A stretch of 64,000 nt of DNA. Source: JADFJB01 sp964464595. Lineage in GTDB: Bacteria > Zhuqueibacterota > JdFR-76 > DREG01. Made by a program: the position numbers and the translations under genes. The notes beneath the pieces were generated by a model that had not been told where the DNA came from, did not search any database, and was given only the letters and a program-made list of their open reading frames with translations. The stretch's first letter is position 1. Each line of letters begins with the position of its first letter. The DNA lies in contig CAYXGW010000005.1 of the NCBI GenBank assembly GCA_964464595.1, positions 1 to 64,000 on the forward strand, read 5' to 3'. Shown here in pieces: positions 1 to 8,790 of this stretch.

Positions 1-850
1 CTGGCTCTCCCGCTGAGAGGGTCGCTGCATGAAGATGGGTATTTATCCCACATCTCGCAGCTTCCACACCTATCATTTTAATTCCTGCATATTGCAGCAT
101 TGGGTAAAATAATCCAATCGCATTACTGCCCCCGCCGACACAAGCGACCAGGTAATCGGGTAAACGGTTTTCCAACCGTTTGATTTGGTCGATAGTCTCT
201 TCTCCAATTACTTTTTGAAAATCCCGAACAATCATTGGAAATGGGTGCGGACCCACTACGGAACCAATGATGTAATGGGTATCTTTCACATTCGTTAACC
301 AATCCCGTAGCGCTTCGTTAGTTGCATCTTTGAGTGTGGCGGTGCCTGATTTTACTTTTCTAACTTCAGCCCCCAACATTTGCATTCGCTGCACATTGGG
401 GTATTGCCGCTCCATATCTTCAGCGCCCATGTAAACACAGCATTGTAAGCCGGCCCGCGCAGCAACAGTTGCAGTAGCAACGCCATGTTGCCCGGCACCA
501 GTTTCTGCGATAATTCGCTTCTTGCCCATGTATTTTGCTAATAAAATCTGCCCCAAACAATTATTGATTTTATGAGCGCCGGTATGATTTAAATCTTCCC
601 GCTTAAGATAAATTTTGGCACACCCATAGTATTTGGTCATATTTCCAGCAAAATATAGTGACGTTGGCCGGCCACCATATTCTTGTAAATCAGTTTTAAG
701 CTTATCCTGGAATTCTTTATTATCCTTTTGAACCAGGTAGGCCTGCTCCAATTCATCCAGTGCGGGTCGTAAAATTTCAGGAATGTATTGACCGCCATAA
801 GAACCAAAATAACCGCGGTCGTCCGGCAAATTATTACTATATTTTGTCAT
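1..850 (-). CDS. trpB: tryptophan synthase beta chain, 3' end outside window
   Basis: TrpB condenses indole with serine to make tryptophan, using PLP, in a complex with TrpA. Reading back from the ATG at 848-850 gives 283 codons that stay open to the window edge, so about 110-120 C-terminal residues are missing. The PLP lysine is K94, in GAHKIN, and the glycine-rich phosphate loop GGGSNAIG is present further on. The N-terminus (MTKYSNNLPDDRGYFGSYGG) is typical of the family. It is the last visible gene of a minus-strand trp cluster and follows trpF by 19 nt, so co-transcription is likely. trpA is expected just beyond the edge. The assignment is secure. Confidence 0.96.
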   Translation of the reverse strand, partial: MTKYSNNLPDDRGYFGSYGGQYIPEILRPALDELEQAYLVQKDNKEFQDKLKTDLQEYGGRPTSLYFAGNMTKYYGCAKIYLKREDLNHTGAHKINNCLGQILLAKYMGKKRIIAETGAGQHGVATATVAARAGLQCCVYMGAEDMERQYPNVQRMQMLGAEVRKVKSGTATLKDATNEALRDWLTNVKDTHYIIGSVVGPHPFPMIVRDFQKVIGEETIDQIKRLENRLPDYLVACVGGGSNAIGLFYPMLQYAGIKMIGVEAARCGINTHLHAATLSAGEP

Positions 851-869
851 AATTTTTGAATGGAAATTC

Positions 870-1502
870 TCAAAACTCGAAATTCTTTTTATTAAAATTT
901 TCAATCTTTTCCACAAGCTCTGCCATCTTCTTTGTGTCTTTCTTACCTGGCTTTATTTCCGCTCCACTTGCCACATCTACCACTGACGGATTCACTATTC
1001 GTAAAGCTTCTTCGACATTATCCGTATTTATTCCTCCGGCCAAAATAAGCCTTTCCCGAGGAATTTTATTTGAAATTTTTTCCCAATCAAAACGGTCTCC
1101 CGTGCCACCGTATTCGGATTTTGAGTAGGTATCGAGTAAAATCATAGCTGCTCCATTCTCAGGAATCTTAAGCATTTCTCCGTCTTGCAGACGAATACAA
1201 TATATGATGGGAATCGGAAAATCATGGAAGTCATGAACGTCCTGGGGTTCATAAACCTGCAAAGCATTTACTAAAGACGCTTGAGCTATTTGCAACATTT
1301 CATCTTTTCGAGGCTGAACCAGAATACCAACGGTGCTCATATAAAATGGTAGTTGACGAATAATTGTGCGTGTTGCCTCTGTGCTGATATAACGAGGACT
1401 AGCCTTGTAAAAATTAAAACCGAGAATATCGACTCCGGAATCTACAGCAGCTTGAGCATCTTGTAAATTGGTTATTCCACAAATCTTAATTCTTGTTTTC
1501 AA
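870..1502 (-). CDS. trpF: phosphoribosylanthranilate isomerase
   Basis: TrpF performs the Amadori rearrangement of phosphoribosylanthranilate to CdRP, the third committed step of tryptophan synthesis. It is a TIM barrel. The N-terminal strand RIKICGITN and the late phosphate-binding motif LAGGINTDNV are visible, as is VDVASGAE near the C-terminus. The open frame extends to 1538 with a TTG, but the TTG at 1500-1502 directly precedes KTRIKICG, follows a purine-rich GGGACAAGAG and gives a 210-residue protein, which is the usual size. This start overlaps trpC by 17 nt. No ATG is available near the expected N-terminus, so TTG initiation is inferred. Confidence 0.93.
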   Translation of the reverse strand: MKTRIKICGITNLQDAQAAVDSGVDILGFNFYKASPRYISTEATRTIIRQLPFYMSTVGILVQPRKDEMLQIAQASLVNALQVYEPQDVHDFHDFPIPIIYCIRLQDGEMLKIPENGAAMILLDTYSKSEYGGTGDRFDWEKISNKIPRERLILAGGINTDNVEEALRIVNPSVVDVASGAEIKPGKKDTKKMAELVEKIENFNKKNFEF

Positions 1503-2286
1503 CTCTTGTCCCGTTAACGAATTCTTGCAATAATTCAACTGGTCGACAATCTTTCATAAGAGCCTCTCCGATTAACGCACCTCTTATCCCAATGCATTGC
1601 AGTTTTTGACAATCTTCAGCGCAACTTATTCCGCTTTCCGAAATCACCAGAGCATTCTCTGGCAAAAGTGGCTTTATTTTGAAAGAGTTCTCTAGGCGAA
1701 CTTCGAATGTTTTCAGATCTCTATTGTTGATGCCAATAATAATTTTAGGAACGGAAACGACCTTTTCAATTTCCGACACATTGCTAATTTCCAATAAAAT
1801 ATCCAGACCAATTTCAACCGCCATTTGAATATACTCTTTTATTTGTTCTTGCGTCAGGATAGAAGCAATCAGGAGAATGATATCAGCGCCTGCAGCTTTT
1901 GATTCATAAATTTGATATTCATCAATAATAAAATCTTTACGTAAAATCGGAATCTCTGCAATGTCTCGCACAATTTGAAGATACTCAAGCTGACCCATAA
2001 AAAAATGTTCGTCTGTCAATATTGAAATTGCAGATGCTCCACCCGTGACATAAAATTGGGCTTGCTTAACCAGATCAAAATTAGGCTGAATAATGCCTGC
2101 AGAGGGTGATGCTTTTTTTATTTCGCATATGAAATGAAAGACTTCGTCTGTCATTAATTTTTTGTGAAAACTCCTTAAATCCGATCTTTGCTCTGCTAAT
2201 TCCTTCACAATCCCAATGGGTCGATGTTCTTTTTTATAGGCTACTTCATCGATTTTATGTTCAACAATTATATCAAGAATTGACAT
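1486..2286 (-). CDS. trpC: indole-3-glycerol phosphate synthase
   Basis: TrpC closes the indole ring, turning CdRP into indole-3-glycerol phosphate. The 266-residue length fits a monofunctional enzyme. Family segments seen are FICEIKKASPSAG (catalytic lysine region), LTDEHFFMGQ, LRKDFIIDEYQI, IGINNRDLKTF and VISESGI. The catalytic glutamate and lysines of the barrel lie in these strands. Its 3' end overlaps trpF, so the two are translationally coupled. Upstream lies the tandem-repeat array with an assembly gap, which separates it from trpD. The ATG start has only a weak A-rich ribosome site. Confidence 0.95.
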   Translation of the reverse strand: MSILDIIVEHKIDEVAYKKEHRPIGIVKELAEQRSDLRSFHKKLMTDEVFHFICEIKKASPSAGIIQPNFDLVKQAQFYVTGGASAISILTDEHFFMGQLEYLQIVRDIAEIPILRKDFIIDEYQIYESKAAGADIILLIASILTQEQIKEYIQMAVEIGLDILLEISNVSEIEKVVSVPKIIIGINNRDLKTFEVRLENSFKIKPLLPENALVISESGISCAEDCQKLQCIGIRGALIGEALMKDCRPVELLQEFVNGTRVENKN

Positions 2287-2366
2287 TTTTATTTTCTTTT
2301 GAGTTAATATTTATTCGTATGTATCGATATTGATATTTTCTCTTTGAATAGCATCAATTCTTTGTT

Positions 2367-2466
2367 NNNNNNNNNNNNNNNNNNNNNNNNNNNNNNNNNN
2401 NNNNNNNNNNNNNNNNNNNNNNNNNNNNNNNNNNNNNNNNNNNNNNNNNNNNNNNNNNNNNNNNNN
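2367..2466. other. assembly gap of exactly 100 N
   Basis: One hundred N characters occupy the trpC-trpD intergenic region. A run of exactly 100 is the usual placeholder for a gap of unknown length. The base run before it ends in tctttgtt and the run after it starts with actttgtt, so the missing sequence is probably more copies of the 8-bp repeat on its right flank. Confidence 0.97.
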
Positions 2467-2530
2467 ACTTTGTTACTTTGTTACTTTGTTACTTTGTTAC
2501 TTTGTTACTTTGTTACTTTGTTACTTTGTC
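2467..2530. repeat. 8-bp tandem repeat array (actttgtt)n at gap edge
   Basis: Seven perfect head-to-tail copies of actttgtt run from 2467 to 2522, followed by one variant copy actttgtc at 2523-2530. The array stops 6 nt before the trpD stop codon at 2537-2539. The left side of the gap ends in a 7/8 match to the unit, so the true array spans the gap and its copy number is unknown. Confidence 0.95.
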
Positions 2531-2536
2531 ACTCAT

Positions 2537-3553
2537 TTAAAAACTATTACTCATTTCGATTAATTCTTCCAATTTTTTCTTTGCCAGTCCATTGTCTATT
2601 GTATCCTGTGCCAATTGAAATCCTTCTTCTACAGTATTCACTTTATCCGAAACATAAAGGGCAAAGCCTGCATTGATTACGGCCATTTCCCGATTCGCAT
2701 TCTTTTCACCTGAAAGAACAGATTTGATGATCTTTGCATTCACATTAGGATCAGCTCCGATAACCAAATCCGAAGATTGAAATGAAGATTGGTAAGAATA
2801 ATTATAATTATTAATTTCATCCAAATTTTCCGAGAATTCACAAATATGGTTTTCAGCAAATGGAGAGAGTTCATCATACCCATCCGAGCTGTGTACTGTG
2901 CATATTTTTTTGTAATTTTTAGCTTTTGCAACACCGGCTAGTTGGCGCGAGGTTTCAAGGTCAAAAACACCAATAAGTTGACGCTTAACCCTGGCAGGAT
3001 TTAACAACGGTCCTATCATATTGAATACAGTTCGCAAACCAAGGTTTTTCCGATGGGGAACTACAGCCTTCATCGCCGGATGATACATTGGTGCGAAGAA
3101 AAAGCCTATTTTGATTTCATCTATACTTTTTTTGTTTTGATCGGGCCCTAAATCGATTTTAACACCAAGCGCTTCCAGAACATCCGTAGATCCACATTGA
3201 CTGGAGACCGCACGGTTTCCGTGTTTTGCCACGGTTACTCCAGCAGCCGCTACGATAATTGCCACTGTGGTTGAAACATTAAATGAGTTCTTCGCATCAC
3301 CGCCCGTGCCGCATACATCGATTGCATCATCATCTTGCAAATCTACCTTTACCATATGCTTTTCCATAGTATCCACAAAACCGGTGATTTCCTCAATGCT
3401 TTCACCTTTCATGCGTAAAGCAATTAAAAAAGCGCCAATTTCTGTTCCGGTAACTTCCTCTGCTACAATTGTATCCAATGCCCAGGCTGCTTCTTCCCGG
3501 CTGAGATTTTGATGCTCAATCAATTTTTCTATGGTTTGTTTCAAATTAGGCAT
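2537..3553 (-). CDS. trpD: anthranilate phosphoribosyltransferase
   Basis: TrpD transfers phosphoribose from PRPP to anthranilate. The PRPP-binding motif GTGGDAKNSFNVST and the anthranilate-site stretch KHGNRAVSSQCGSTDVLEAL are both intact, and the RNLGLRTVFN-like hinge (HRKNLGLRTVFNMIGPLLNP) is present. The ATG at 3551-3553 has an AGGAAG ribosome site 8 nt upstream. A TTG two codons earlier would sit only 2 nt from that site, so ATG is preferred (338 aa). It is the first trp gene visible. TrpE and TrpG are not in the window. No leader peptide or attenuator was seen upstream. Confidence 0.96.
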   Translation of the reverse strand: MPNLKQTIEKLIEHQNLSREEAAWALDTIVAEEVTGTEIGAFLIALRMKGESIEEITGFVDTMEKHMVKVDLQDDDAIDVCGTGGDAKNSFNVSTTVAIIVAAAGVTVAKHGNRAVSSQCGSTDVLEALGVKIDLGPDQNKKSIDEIKIGFFFAPMYHPAMKAVVPHRKNLGLRTVFNMIGPLLNPARVKRQLIGVFDLETSRQLAGVAKAKNYKKICTVHSSDGYDELSPFAENHICEFSENLDEINNYNYSYQSSFQSSDLVIGADPNVNAKIIKSVLSGEKNANREMAVINAGFALYVSDKVNTVEEGFQLAQDTIDNGLAKKKLEELIEMSNSF

Positions 3554-3691
3554 AACCAATTCTTCCTAATTCAAGGTTATGAAAGAATATTGATTCTGTT
3601 TTGTGTTAATAGTAACTGTTTTTTGTCAAACAAACAAATATTCATAAAAAGGATGGATTGATTTAAGGCAAGTAATTGAAGAGGTAATTTG

Positions 3692-3762
3692 CTGCCCGGG
3701 GAGGATTTGAACCCCCATCGACGGCTCCAAAGGCCGATGTCCTGCCGTTAGACGACCGGGCA
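3692..3762 (-). tRNA. tRNA-Gln (anticodon UUG)
   Basis: The minus strand folds into a full cloverleaf. The acceptor stem is TGCCCGG with CCGGGCA, the D arm lies around TCTAACGGCAGGA, the anticodon loop is CTTTGGA (UUG at 34-36), and the T arm carries GGTTCAAATCC. The weak first U-A pair of the acceptor stem is characteristic of tRNA-Gln. CCA is not encoded after the discriminator G. It lies 139 nt upstream of trpD on the same strand. Confidence 0.95.
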
Positions 3763-4244
3763 AAAGAGCAAATAATATATTGTTTTTACTTTTCCATTGC
3801 AAGCATAATCTGAATTCTGGATACTAGATGCTGGAATGCTAGATATTGGGTAACTTTAAGCGTTGAATAATATTGGAAAAACAACCTGCTGATAGAGAGT
3901 TGTACTCCCGACTAATCAAAAAATTGAGGTTGCAAGTCTCTCCAAACACAAGATATTTTTATCGCAATAGAATGTTGTAAAGTTTGTTTACTCAATTTTA
4001 AGAGGTAATCATGATTTACTAATAGTAAAACAATCCTTTTCCTGACCCAAATCTAAGGTTTTTCCTGATGGCCCCCTAAGGTTTTTCCTGATGGCCCCCT
4101 AAGGTTTTTCGAATCCAATTTTCAGGGTTTTTCCTGATTGCGCTATTCCATTATATTATTATATTTTAGATAAAATAAACATATGTTATGTTGTAGGTGG
4201 TAATATGTACATTTTAGGATCTCAATAAGGCAAGGAGGTAAATA
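3763..4244. other. gene-free region between tRNA-Gln and Spy-like gene
   Basis: No convincing coding frame is seen here. The stretch is AT-rich and its only structure is the 23-bp tandem repeat at 4055-4100. A good ribosome site (AAGGAGG at 4232-4238) closes the region just before the ATG at 4245. Confidence 0.6.
4055..4100. repeat. 23-bp tandem repeat, two perfect copies plus a partial third
   Basis: Copies at 4055-4077 and 4078-4100 are identical. Each begins aaggtttttcctgatgg and ends in a C-run plus t. A third copy at 4101-4110 matches only the first 10 bases, and gtttttcctgat recurs at 4127-4138. It lies about 145 nt upstream of the Spy-like gene start. Confidence 0.9.
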
Positions 4245-4742
4245 ATGAGCAAGATCAATCGTATTTTGGGCATCATTATTTTGATGTATATCGGCAGTGT
4301 AACTGAAGCTTCCGCTCAGTGTTGAAACCACTCTAGACCACCCTATTTGAGGGTAACGGACGATCTACTTGGGGGTTTTTCGGCAGAAATCTGCTCTAAG
4401 GGCGTGACCTATGGTGAGCGGCTCGGGTTGACCAAAGAGCAGTATGCTAAGCTAGCGAACCTACGATCAGAGTACAGAGATACTATGATCGTCATACTCG
4501 CAGATGCTAGAAATAATTACAAAGAGTTAGGATCAATCCTTTCTTCCTATCCAATAAATCAGGAATTGGCTCTTGCAAAATTCGAAAATGCCCTGGATCT
4601 TACGCGAACACTTAATAGGGCTTACTTGCAGAGTTGTACAGCCGCTTCACAAGTTTTCCTGAAGGAACAACTCAATAAGCTCCAAATCCTATTAGAACAA
4701 GAGGATAGGAAACTTGAAAGCGATAGATCTTCGAAGAAATAG
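4245..4742 (+). pseudogene. Spy/CpxP-like periplasmic protein interrupted by an in-frame TGA
   Basis: A strong ribosome site and the ATG at 4245 open a frame encoding a signal peptide (MSKINRILGIIILMYIGS, then cleavage after ASA). It meets TGA at 4323-4325, just after the mature QC. The same frame then runs open to 4742. The downstream part is helical and charged, and carries LTKEQ in GLTKEQYAKL, the LTxxQ motif of the Spy/CpxP/ZraP family of periplasmic chaperones and metal or stress sensors. It ends in a probable coiled coil (KEQLNKLQILLEQEDRKLE). A TTG at 4347 could start a leaderless form, but that would drop the export signal. The simplest reading is a fresh nonsense mutation. Recoding is discussed as a finding. 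Confidence 0.6.
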
Positions 4743-4858
4743 AATTACAGCTTTTCAATGGAAGGTAAAAATGACCTCAATGAGGATGTTTAAAAGTATG
4801 TGCATTGAAAAAGCTACTACATAACAACCGCTTCAACTCGGACGTGTAAAACAAAGCT

Positions 4859-5845
4859 TTATAAAAAGTTAATTTTATGCAGCAGCTCAGGGTATTTAGC
4901 TTCTCGTTTGGAGATTGGTCTAAATATCTTTTTCCAAAAATTTGGAGTTAATTGATTCAATCTCTCACGTATTTTTGGTAGAACCAATTCAGTTGATACT
5001 TCACCAGCACGAATGCAATCTTTAATTTTTGAAAAATTTGCCCAGTTCAAATGACCAATCCGGGGATTGATAATGATATCCGCTTCCATAAGCTTGATCC
5101 GGTTTAACTCAGCCGCACGCAAATCATCAACATGGAAAAGGATTTCCATGCCATTTTGAAATTTACCATCTTTAATATTGGCTTCACCATTAACCGCAAT
5201 TACCATATCGGCACCTAACTTTCTCGATGCTAATACCGGAACCTGGCTGGTAACATTACCATCAACTAATAACCTGCCATTTAATTCGACCGGTTCGAAA
5301 ATGCCAGGGATAGCGGAGCTGGCCAGAAGAGCCGGCACTAATTGACCATGTTGTATGAGTACTTCTTCGCCATTTCGTAAATCGGTAGCAACTGCAGTAA
5401 AGGATATTTTTAAATCGGCAAAAGTGTATTCTTTAAAAACATCATCAAGAAGATCTTTGATTACTTTATTATCAATTAATGCAGTTCGAGTTGTACCCAT
5501 TTTAAGGATATATAGCTTTTTGAGAAAATTAAATACTCGACTAAAGGCATCTTTTTGGGATTGCGGCAATCTCCTAAAATTTCCCATTCCTTCCAGTTTG
5601 GGAATTTTCGGAAAATATTCTAAACAAACCTCTTCCAGTTTTTGAACATCGCCGAAAAATGCATAGGTTCCACCTAATACCGATCCCATGCTTGTACCGG
5701 TAATTAAGTCAATTGGAATATTTTCTCTAACCAAGACTTTCAAAACGCCAATCTGGGCTAAACCACGTGCACCACCCCCTCCCAGCGCTAAACCGACCCG
5801 GGGATACCCGGAATTTCCGTTTTTGTTCATTTTCTCAATATCCAC
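4859..5845 (-). CDS. patatin-like phospholipase family protein
   Basis: This is a predicted serine acyl hydrolase of the patatin/RssA type. The oxyanion loop GGGGARG is at residues 22-28, the nucleophile S52 lies in GTSMGS, and the catalytic Asp D195 is in DGNVTSQVP, so the Ser-Asp dyad is complete. There is no signal peptide, which suggests a cytoplasmic or peripheral membrane enzyme. The GTG start at 5845 abuts the TGA stop of the phosphoesterase gene upstream, so coupling is likely. An ATG at 5830 is an alternative start. Substrate is unknown. It is the last gene of the menB-menA-menE operon, and no menaquinone role is implied by the sequence. Confidence 0.9.
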   Translation of the reverse strand: MDIEKMNKNGNSGYPRVGLALGGGGARGLAQIGVLKVLVRENIPIDLITGTSMGSVLGGTYAFFGDVQKLEEVCLEYFPKIPKLEGMGNFRRLPQSQKDAFSRVFNFLKKLYILKMGTTRTALIDNKVIKDLLDDVFKEYTFADLKISFTAVATDLRNGEEVLIQHGQLVPALLASSAIPGIFEPVELNGRLLVDGNVTSQVPVLASRKLGADMVIAVNGEANIKDGKFQNGMEILFHVDDLRAAELNRIKLMEADIIINPRIGHLNWANFSKIKDCIRAGEVSTELVLPKIRERLNQLTPNFWKKIFRPISKREAKYPELLHKINFL

Positions 5846-6322
5846 TCATAATTCAATTACTTCTATTTTATCGGTAGATGTGTTCCAAATCGTTACAGTA
5901 GAGTTTCCGGTAACCCATCCTCCGCATTCTCCGGGATTTACTACAAGCGGTTTTTCTTCCCGGATGTCAATTTCATGTGTATGCCCATAAACAATTAAAT
6001 CATAATGTTTACTTGCAACAATCGCACTTAAATTGTCAGGTTCATGCAATAAAACAATTTTCTTATGATCCAAAGTTAATTCTAACGGCGGCCGGTGAAT
6101 ATCATCACCATATAGTGCTTTTAAACCCAATTTTTCACCATCGTTATTTCCAAAAGTAATAAACATTTCCATTTGTAGTTTTTTCATTATTTTAGCTGTA
6201 AACGGAGAAATTAAATCTCCGGCATGAAGCACCGCTCCAACAGCCCTTTCATTAAATAATGTAACCGCTTGTGACAATGCAGGTAAATTGTCATGACTAT
6301 CACTCATAATTCCAATTAACAT
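5846..6322 (-). CDS. YfcE/MJ0936-type metallophosphoesterase
   Basis: This small (158 aa) calcineurin-like phosphodiesterase has all metal-ligand blocks: MSDSHDN at the start, HAGD, GNND, LLHEPD and GHTH. Family members hydrolyse phosphodiesters such as bis-pNPP, and the natural substrate is often unknown. The ATG overlaps the end of menE by 7 nt, and its stop touches the patatin start, so it sits inside a tightly packed operon. It carries no signal peptide. Confidence 0.93.
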   Translation of the reverse strand: MLIGIMSDSHDNLPALSQAVTLFNERAVGAVLHAGDLISPFTAKIMKKLQMEMFITFGNNDGEKLGLKALYGDDIHRPPLELTLDHKKIVLLHEPDNLSAIVASKHYDLIVYGHTHEIDIREEKPLVVNPGECGGWVTGNSTVTIWNTSTDKIEVIEL

Positions 6323-7797
6323 ATTTGACTCTTGGCTAGTTGTTTAAGTTTCGTTTTGTCAATTTTTCCAATAGGATTGCGTGGGATTTTCTCCAACACA
6401 AAAACTTCGTCCGGCACAAGTAATTTCACTAAATTCATCCTGAGAAATTGATTTAATTGCTCCAATGAAAATTGGGGATCTTTTTCTTTTTCAATAAATA
6501 GTAAAGGACGCTCTCCCCAATCCTTATTTTCGACTCCAATCACAACGCAATTTTTTATACCCGGAAAACGATTTACGACTTTTTCGATTTCTTCAGGATA
6601 AATATTTTCGCCTCCCGAAATAATCATGTCATCTTTTCTACCAACCAGATGCAAATAGCCGTACCTATCTAAAAAACCATAATCACCTGTACGAAACCAT
6701 GTTTGATCTGTATTCTCAGAATCATCGGAAAGGTATCCTTTAAATACGACCTTTCCCTTAATGGCAATCTGCCCAACATTAGGGTTAGCAACAGGTTCCC
6801 CTTTTTCGTTTTCAATACGAATTTCGCAATAAGGTAAAGGTTTTACTGAGGTCCCTATTTTGCTCTGTGCATCCCCAATTGATGTAGTTGCTATTTGTGA
6901 AGCTGTTTCTGTCATACCATATGTAGTCCATACCGGGAGTTGAAGTTGCATATATTTTTCGGTTAAATTTTTGTTAATGGGAGCGCCACCTAGTAAGACA
7001 CATTTGAGATTTCTTAGCCTTGAAGAATTATCCACAATTATTTTTTCCAATTGAACCGGAACAAGCGAAATATGGGATATTTTAAAACCAGTTAAACATT
7101 TTTGGAGAGAATCACTGCTAAGATCATCGGTTACAAAAACAGTTGTTCCTGCTAAAAAGCAGCGAAAAAGAATAGCCAGGCCGCTTACATGAAAAAATGG
7201 TGTAGAAGCCAACCAGGTATCTCCGGGCACCAGTAGGATATTTTGATTCGACCCAAGCGCATTAAAATAAAAGTTGCCATATGTCAACCTTACACCCTTT
7301 GGGGATCCTGTGCTGCCAGATGTGTAAATTACTGAAACTTCTGATTCGAGATCCAAATCATATTGATTTTTGTTTGAACAATCTAAGTTTAAAAGATTAT
7401 GTGCCTGAATTTTTCCTAATGAATAAACCTCTAAATCCAGGTTATTTGCTAAGTCATAATAATTAGAATCAGCAAATATTATTCTGCAATTTGTTTCTTT
7501 GATGATTTTTTGCCAGGATTCCCGCGACCATCGTAAATTAATTGGGACGAAAATTGCCCCAATACGAATAAGAGAAAAAATATGAATAATAAATTCAATT
7601 GAGTTTGCACTAAAAAATGTGACTCGGTGGCCTTTCGATATCCCGATTTTTTTAAGATACTGTACTTTTTGCTCGATTAAACAATGACATTGTATATAAG
7701 TTATTTTCTTTTCACCATCTGTTATTGCAATTGTATCAGGCGTACTAATAGCCTTTTCTGCAAATACACATGTGATGTGTGAATCCAAATTGGGCAT
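6316..7797 (-). CDS. menE: o-succinylbenzoate--CoA ligase
   Basis: MenE activates o-succinylbenzoate with ATP and CoA for menaquinone synthesis. ANL-superfamily signatures are complete: the P-loop YTSGSTGSPKG, the adenylate motif TTYGMTETASQ, the hinge GRKDDMIISGGENIYPEEIE and the C-terminal lysine in NPIGKIDK. The open frame starts at a TTG (7833) overlapping menA, but the ATG at 7795-7797 leaves the usual N-terminus. Position directly after menA, with menB upstream, supports MenE over a generic acyl-CoA synthetase. Confidence 0.93.
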   Translation of the reverse strand: MPNLDSHITCVFAEKAISTPDTIAITDGEKKITYIQCHCLIEQKVQYLKKIGISKGHRVTFFSANSIEFIIHIFSLIRIGAIFVPINLRWSRESWQKIIKETNCRIIFADSNYYDLANNLDLEVYSLGKIQAHNLLNLDCSNKNQYDLDLESEVSVIYTSGSTGSPKGVRLTYGNFYFNALGSNQNILLVPGDTWLASTPFFHVSGLAILFRCFLAGTTVFVTDDLSSDSLQKCLTGFKISHISLVPVQLEKIIVDNSSRLRNLKCVLLGGAPINKNLTEKYMQLQLPVWTTYGMTETASQIATTSIGDAQSKIGTSVKPLPYCEIRIENEKGEPVANPNVGQIAIKGKVVFKGYLSDDSENTDQTWFRTGDYGFLDRYGYLHLVGRKDDMIISGGENIYPEEIEKVVNRFPGIKNCVVIGVENKDWGERPLLFIEKEKDPQFSLEQLNQFLRMNLVKLLVPDEVFVLEKIPRNPIGKIDKTKLKQLAKSQIC

Positions 7798-7820
7798 GTG
7801 AGAACAATTCCAAATATATT

Positions 7821-8717
7821 TTACAAATTCCAACCAATTGAAAAAAGAATACCAAATAAAGCAAGTGCTTTCCCGGTTTGGGCTAAAACCAGGTTTAATT
7901 CCGGCCCTTCAATTAGAAAGACCTTTTTAAGGGAAGGAACCATCACAAAAATTGATAGTAGCGAAATCAAAACCGGAGAATGAACAGGATCAGTAATCGA
8001 AAGAAAGATTGGAAAGAATAAAGCTCCAATTAATAAAATGAGATATTCTATTTTCGCAAATTTCTTTCCAAATCTGACAGCCAAACTTCGTTTTCCTGAT
8101 TTTTTGTCAGTATCATAGTCTCTTAAGTTATTCACTGTAAGAATAGCGGTGGATATCATCCCGGCCGAAATACCAGCCACAATTGCCATTTTATTTAATT
8201 CAAGGGCATTTACATAATATGTACCCGCAACTGCAACCGGGCCAAAAAATACAAGGACAAAAACATCCGCCCAACCGGTATAACCCAGCGGATATGGACC
8301 CGCTGTATATAAAATACCGAATAAAATAGACAGAATTCCAATGACTAAAACTGGAAATCCGCCACGAATAACCAGGTACAGTCCAATGAGTATTGCTAAT
8401 CCGAATACAATTAGAATAGCAGATTTCATTTTTTTTGGCGAGACCAATCCAGCTTGAGTTACACGCATAGGTCCGATTCGATCCCGAGTATCAGTTTGTT
8501 TTAAATAATCAAAAAGATCATTTGCAAAGTTAGTACCTATCTGGATAAATACCGAACCGGCCAAAGCTGCGCTAAAGGCCAGCACATGAAACTTCGAAGC
8601 ATCAAAAGCCATTGCACCACCCATGAGGACAGGTGTAATTCCCGCCCATAGAGTCTTGGGTCTGGCTGCAAGCAGCCAGATTTGCCATTGTGTTACCTGT
8701 TGTGAATTTGACTTCAT
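7821..8717 (-). CDS. menA: 1,4-dihydroxy-2-naphthoate polyprenyltransferase
   Basis: MenA is a UbiA-family integral membrane enzyme that prenylates DHNA to demethylmenaquinone. The protein is 298 aa, strongly hydrophobic with about eight or nine membrane segments, and begins with ARPKTLWAGITPVLMGGA. The first Asp-rich diphosphate/Mg site is NFANDLFDYLKQTD and the second is NNLRDYDTDKKSGKRSLAVR. It lies 73 nt after menB and ends 23 nt before menE. Confidence 0.95.
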   Translation of the reverse strand: MKSNSQQVTQWQIWLLAARPKTLWAGITPVLMGGAMAFDASKFHVLAFSAALAGSVFIQIGTNFANDLFDYLKQTDTRDRIGPMRVTQAGLVSPKKMKSAILIVFGLAILIGLYLVIRGGFPVLVIGILSILFGILYTAGPYPLGYTGWADVFVLVFFGPVAVAGTYYVNALELNKMAIVAGISAGMISTAILTVNNLRDYDTDKKSGKRSLAVRFGKKFAKIEYLILLIGALFFPIFLSITDPVHSPVLISLLSIFVMVPSLKKVFLIEGPELNLVLAQTGKALALFGILFSIGWNL

Positions 8718-8790
8718 AATGTTCTAAGTCTAAATTTTAAACTACAGCAATTCTTCGGGATGTCGAAACGCAGGCAAATCCAAAATCAGC

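Noticed and set aside
2344..2676. Open frame running through the N gap
   Set aside because: It is the tandem repeat read in one frame and opposite to trpD. The gap has no real codons.
3560..3690. trp leader peptide or T-box attenuator before trpD
   Set aside because: No Trp-codon run, no terminator hairpin and no T-box core were found.
3692..3762. tRNA-Gln as an integration site for a mobile element
   Set aside because: No integrase gene and no repeated tRNA 3' end were seen nearby.
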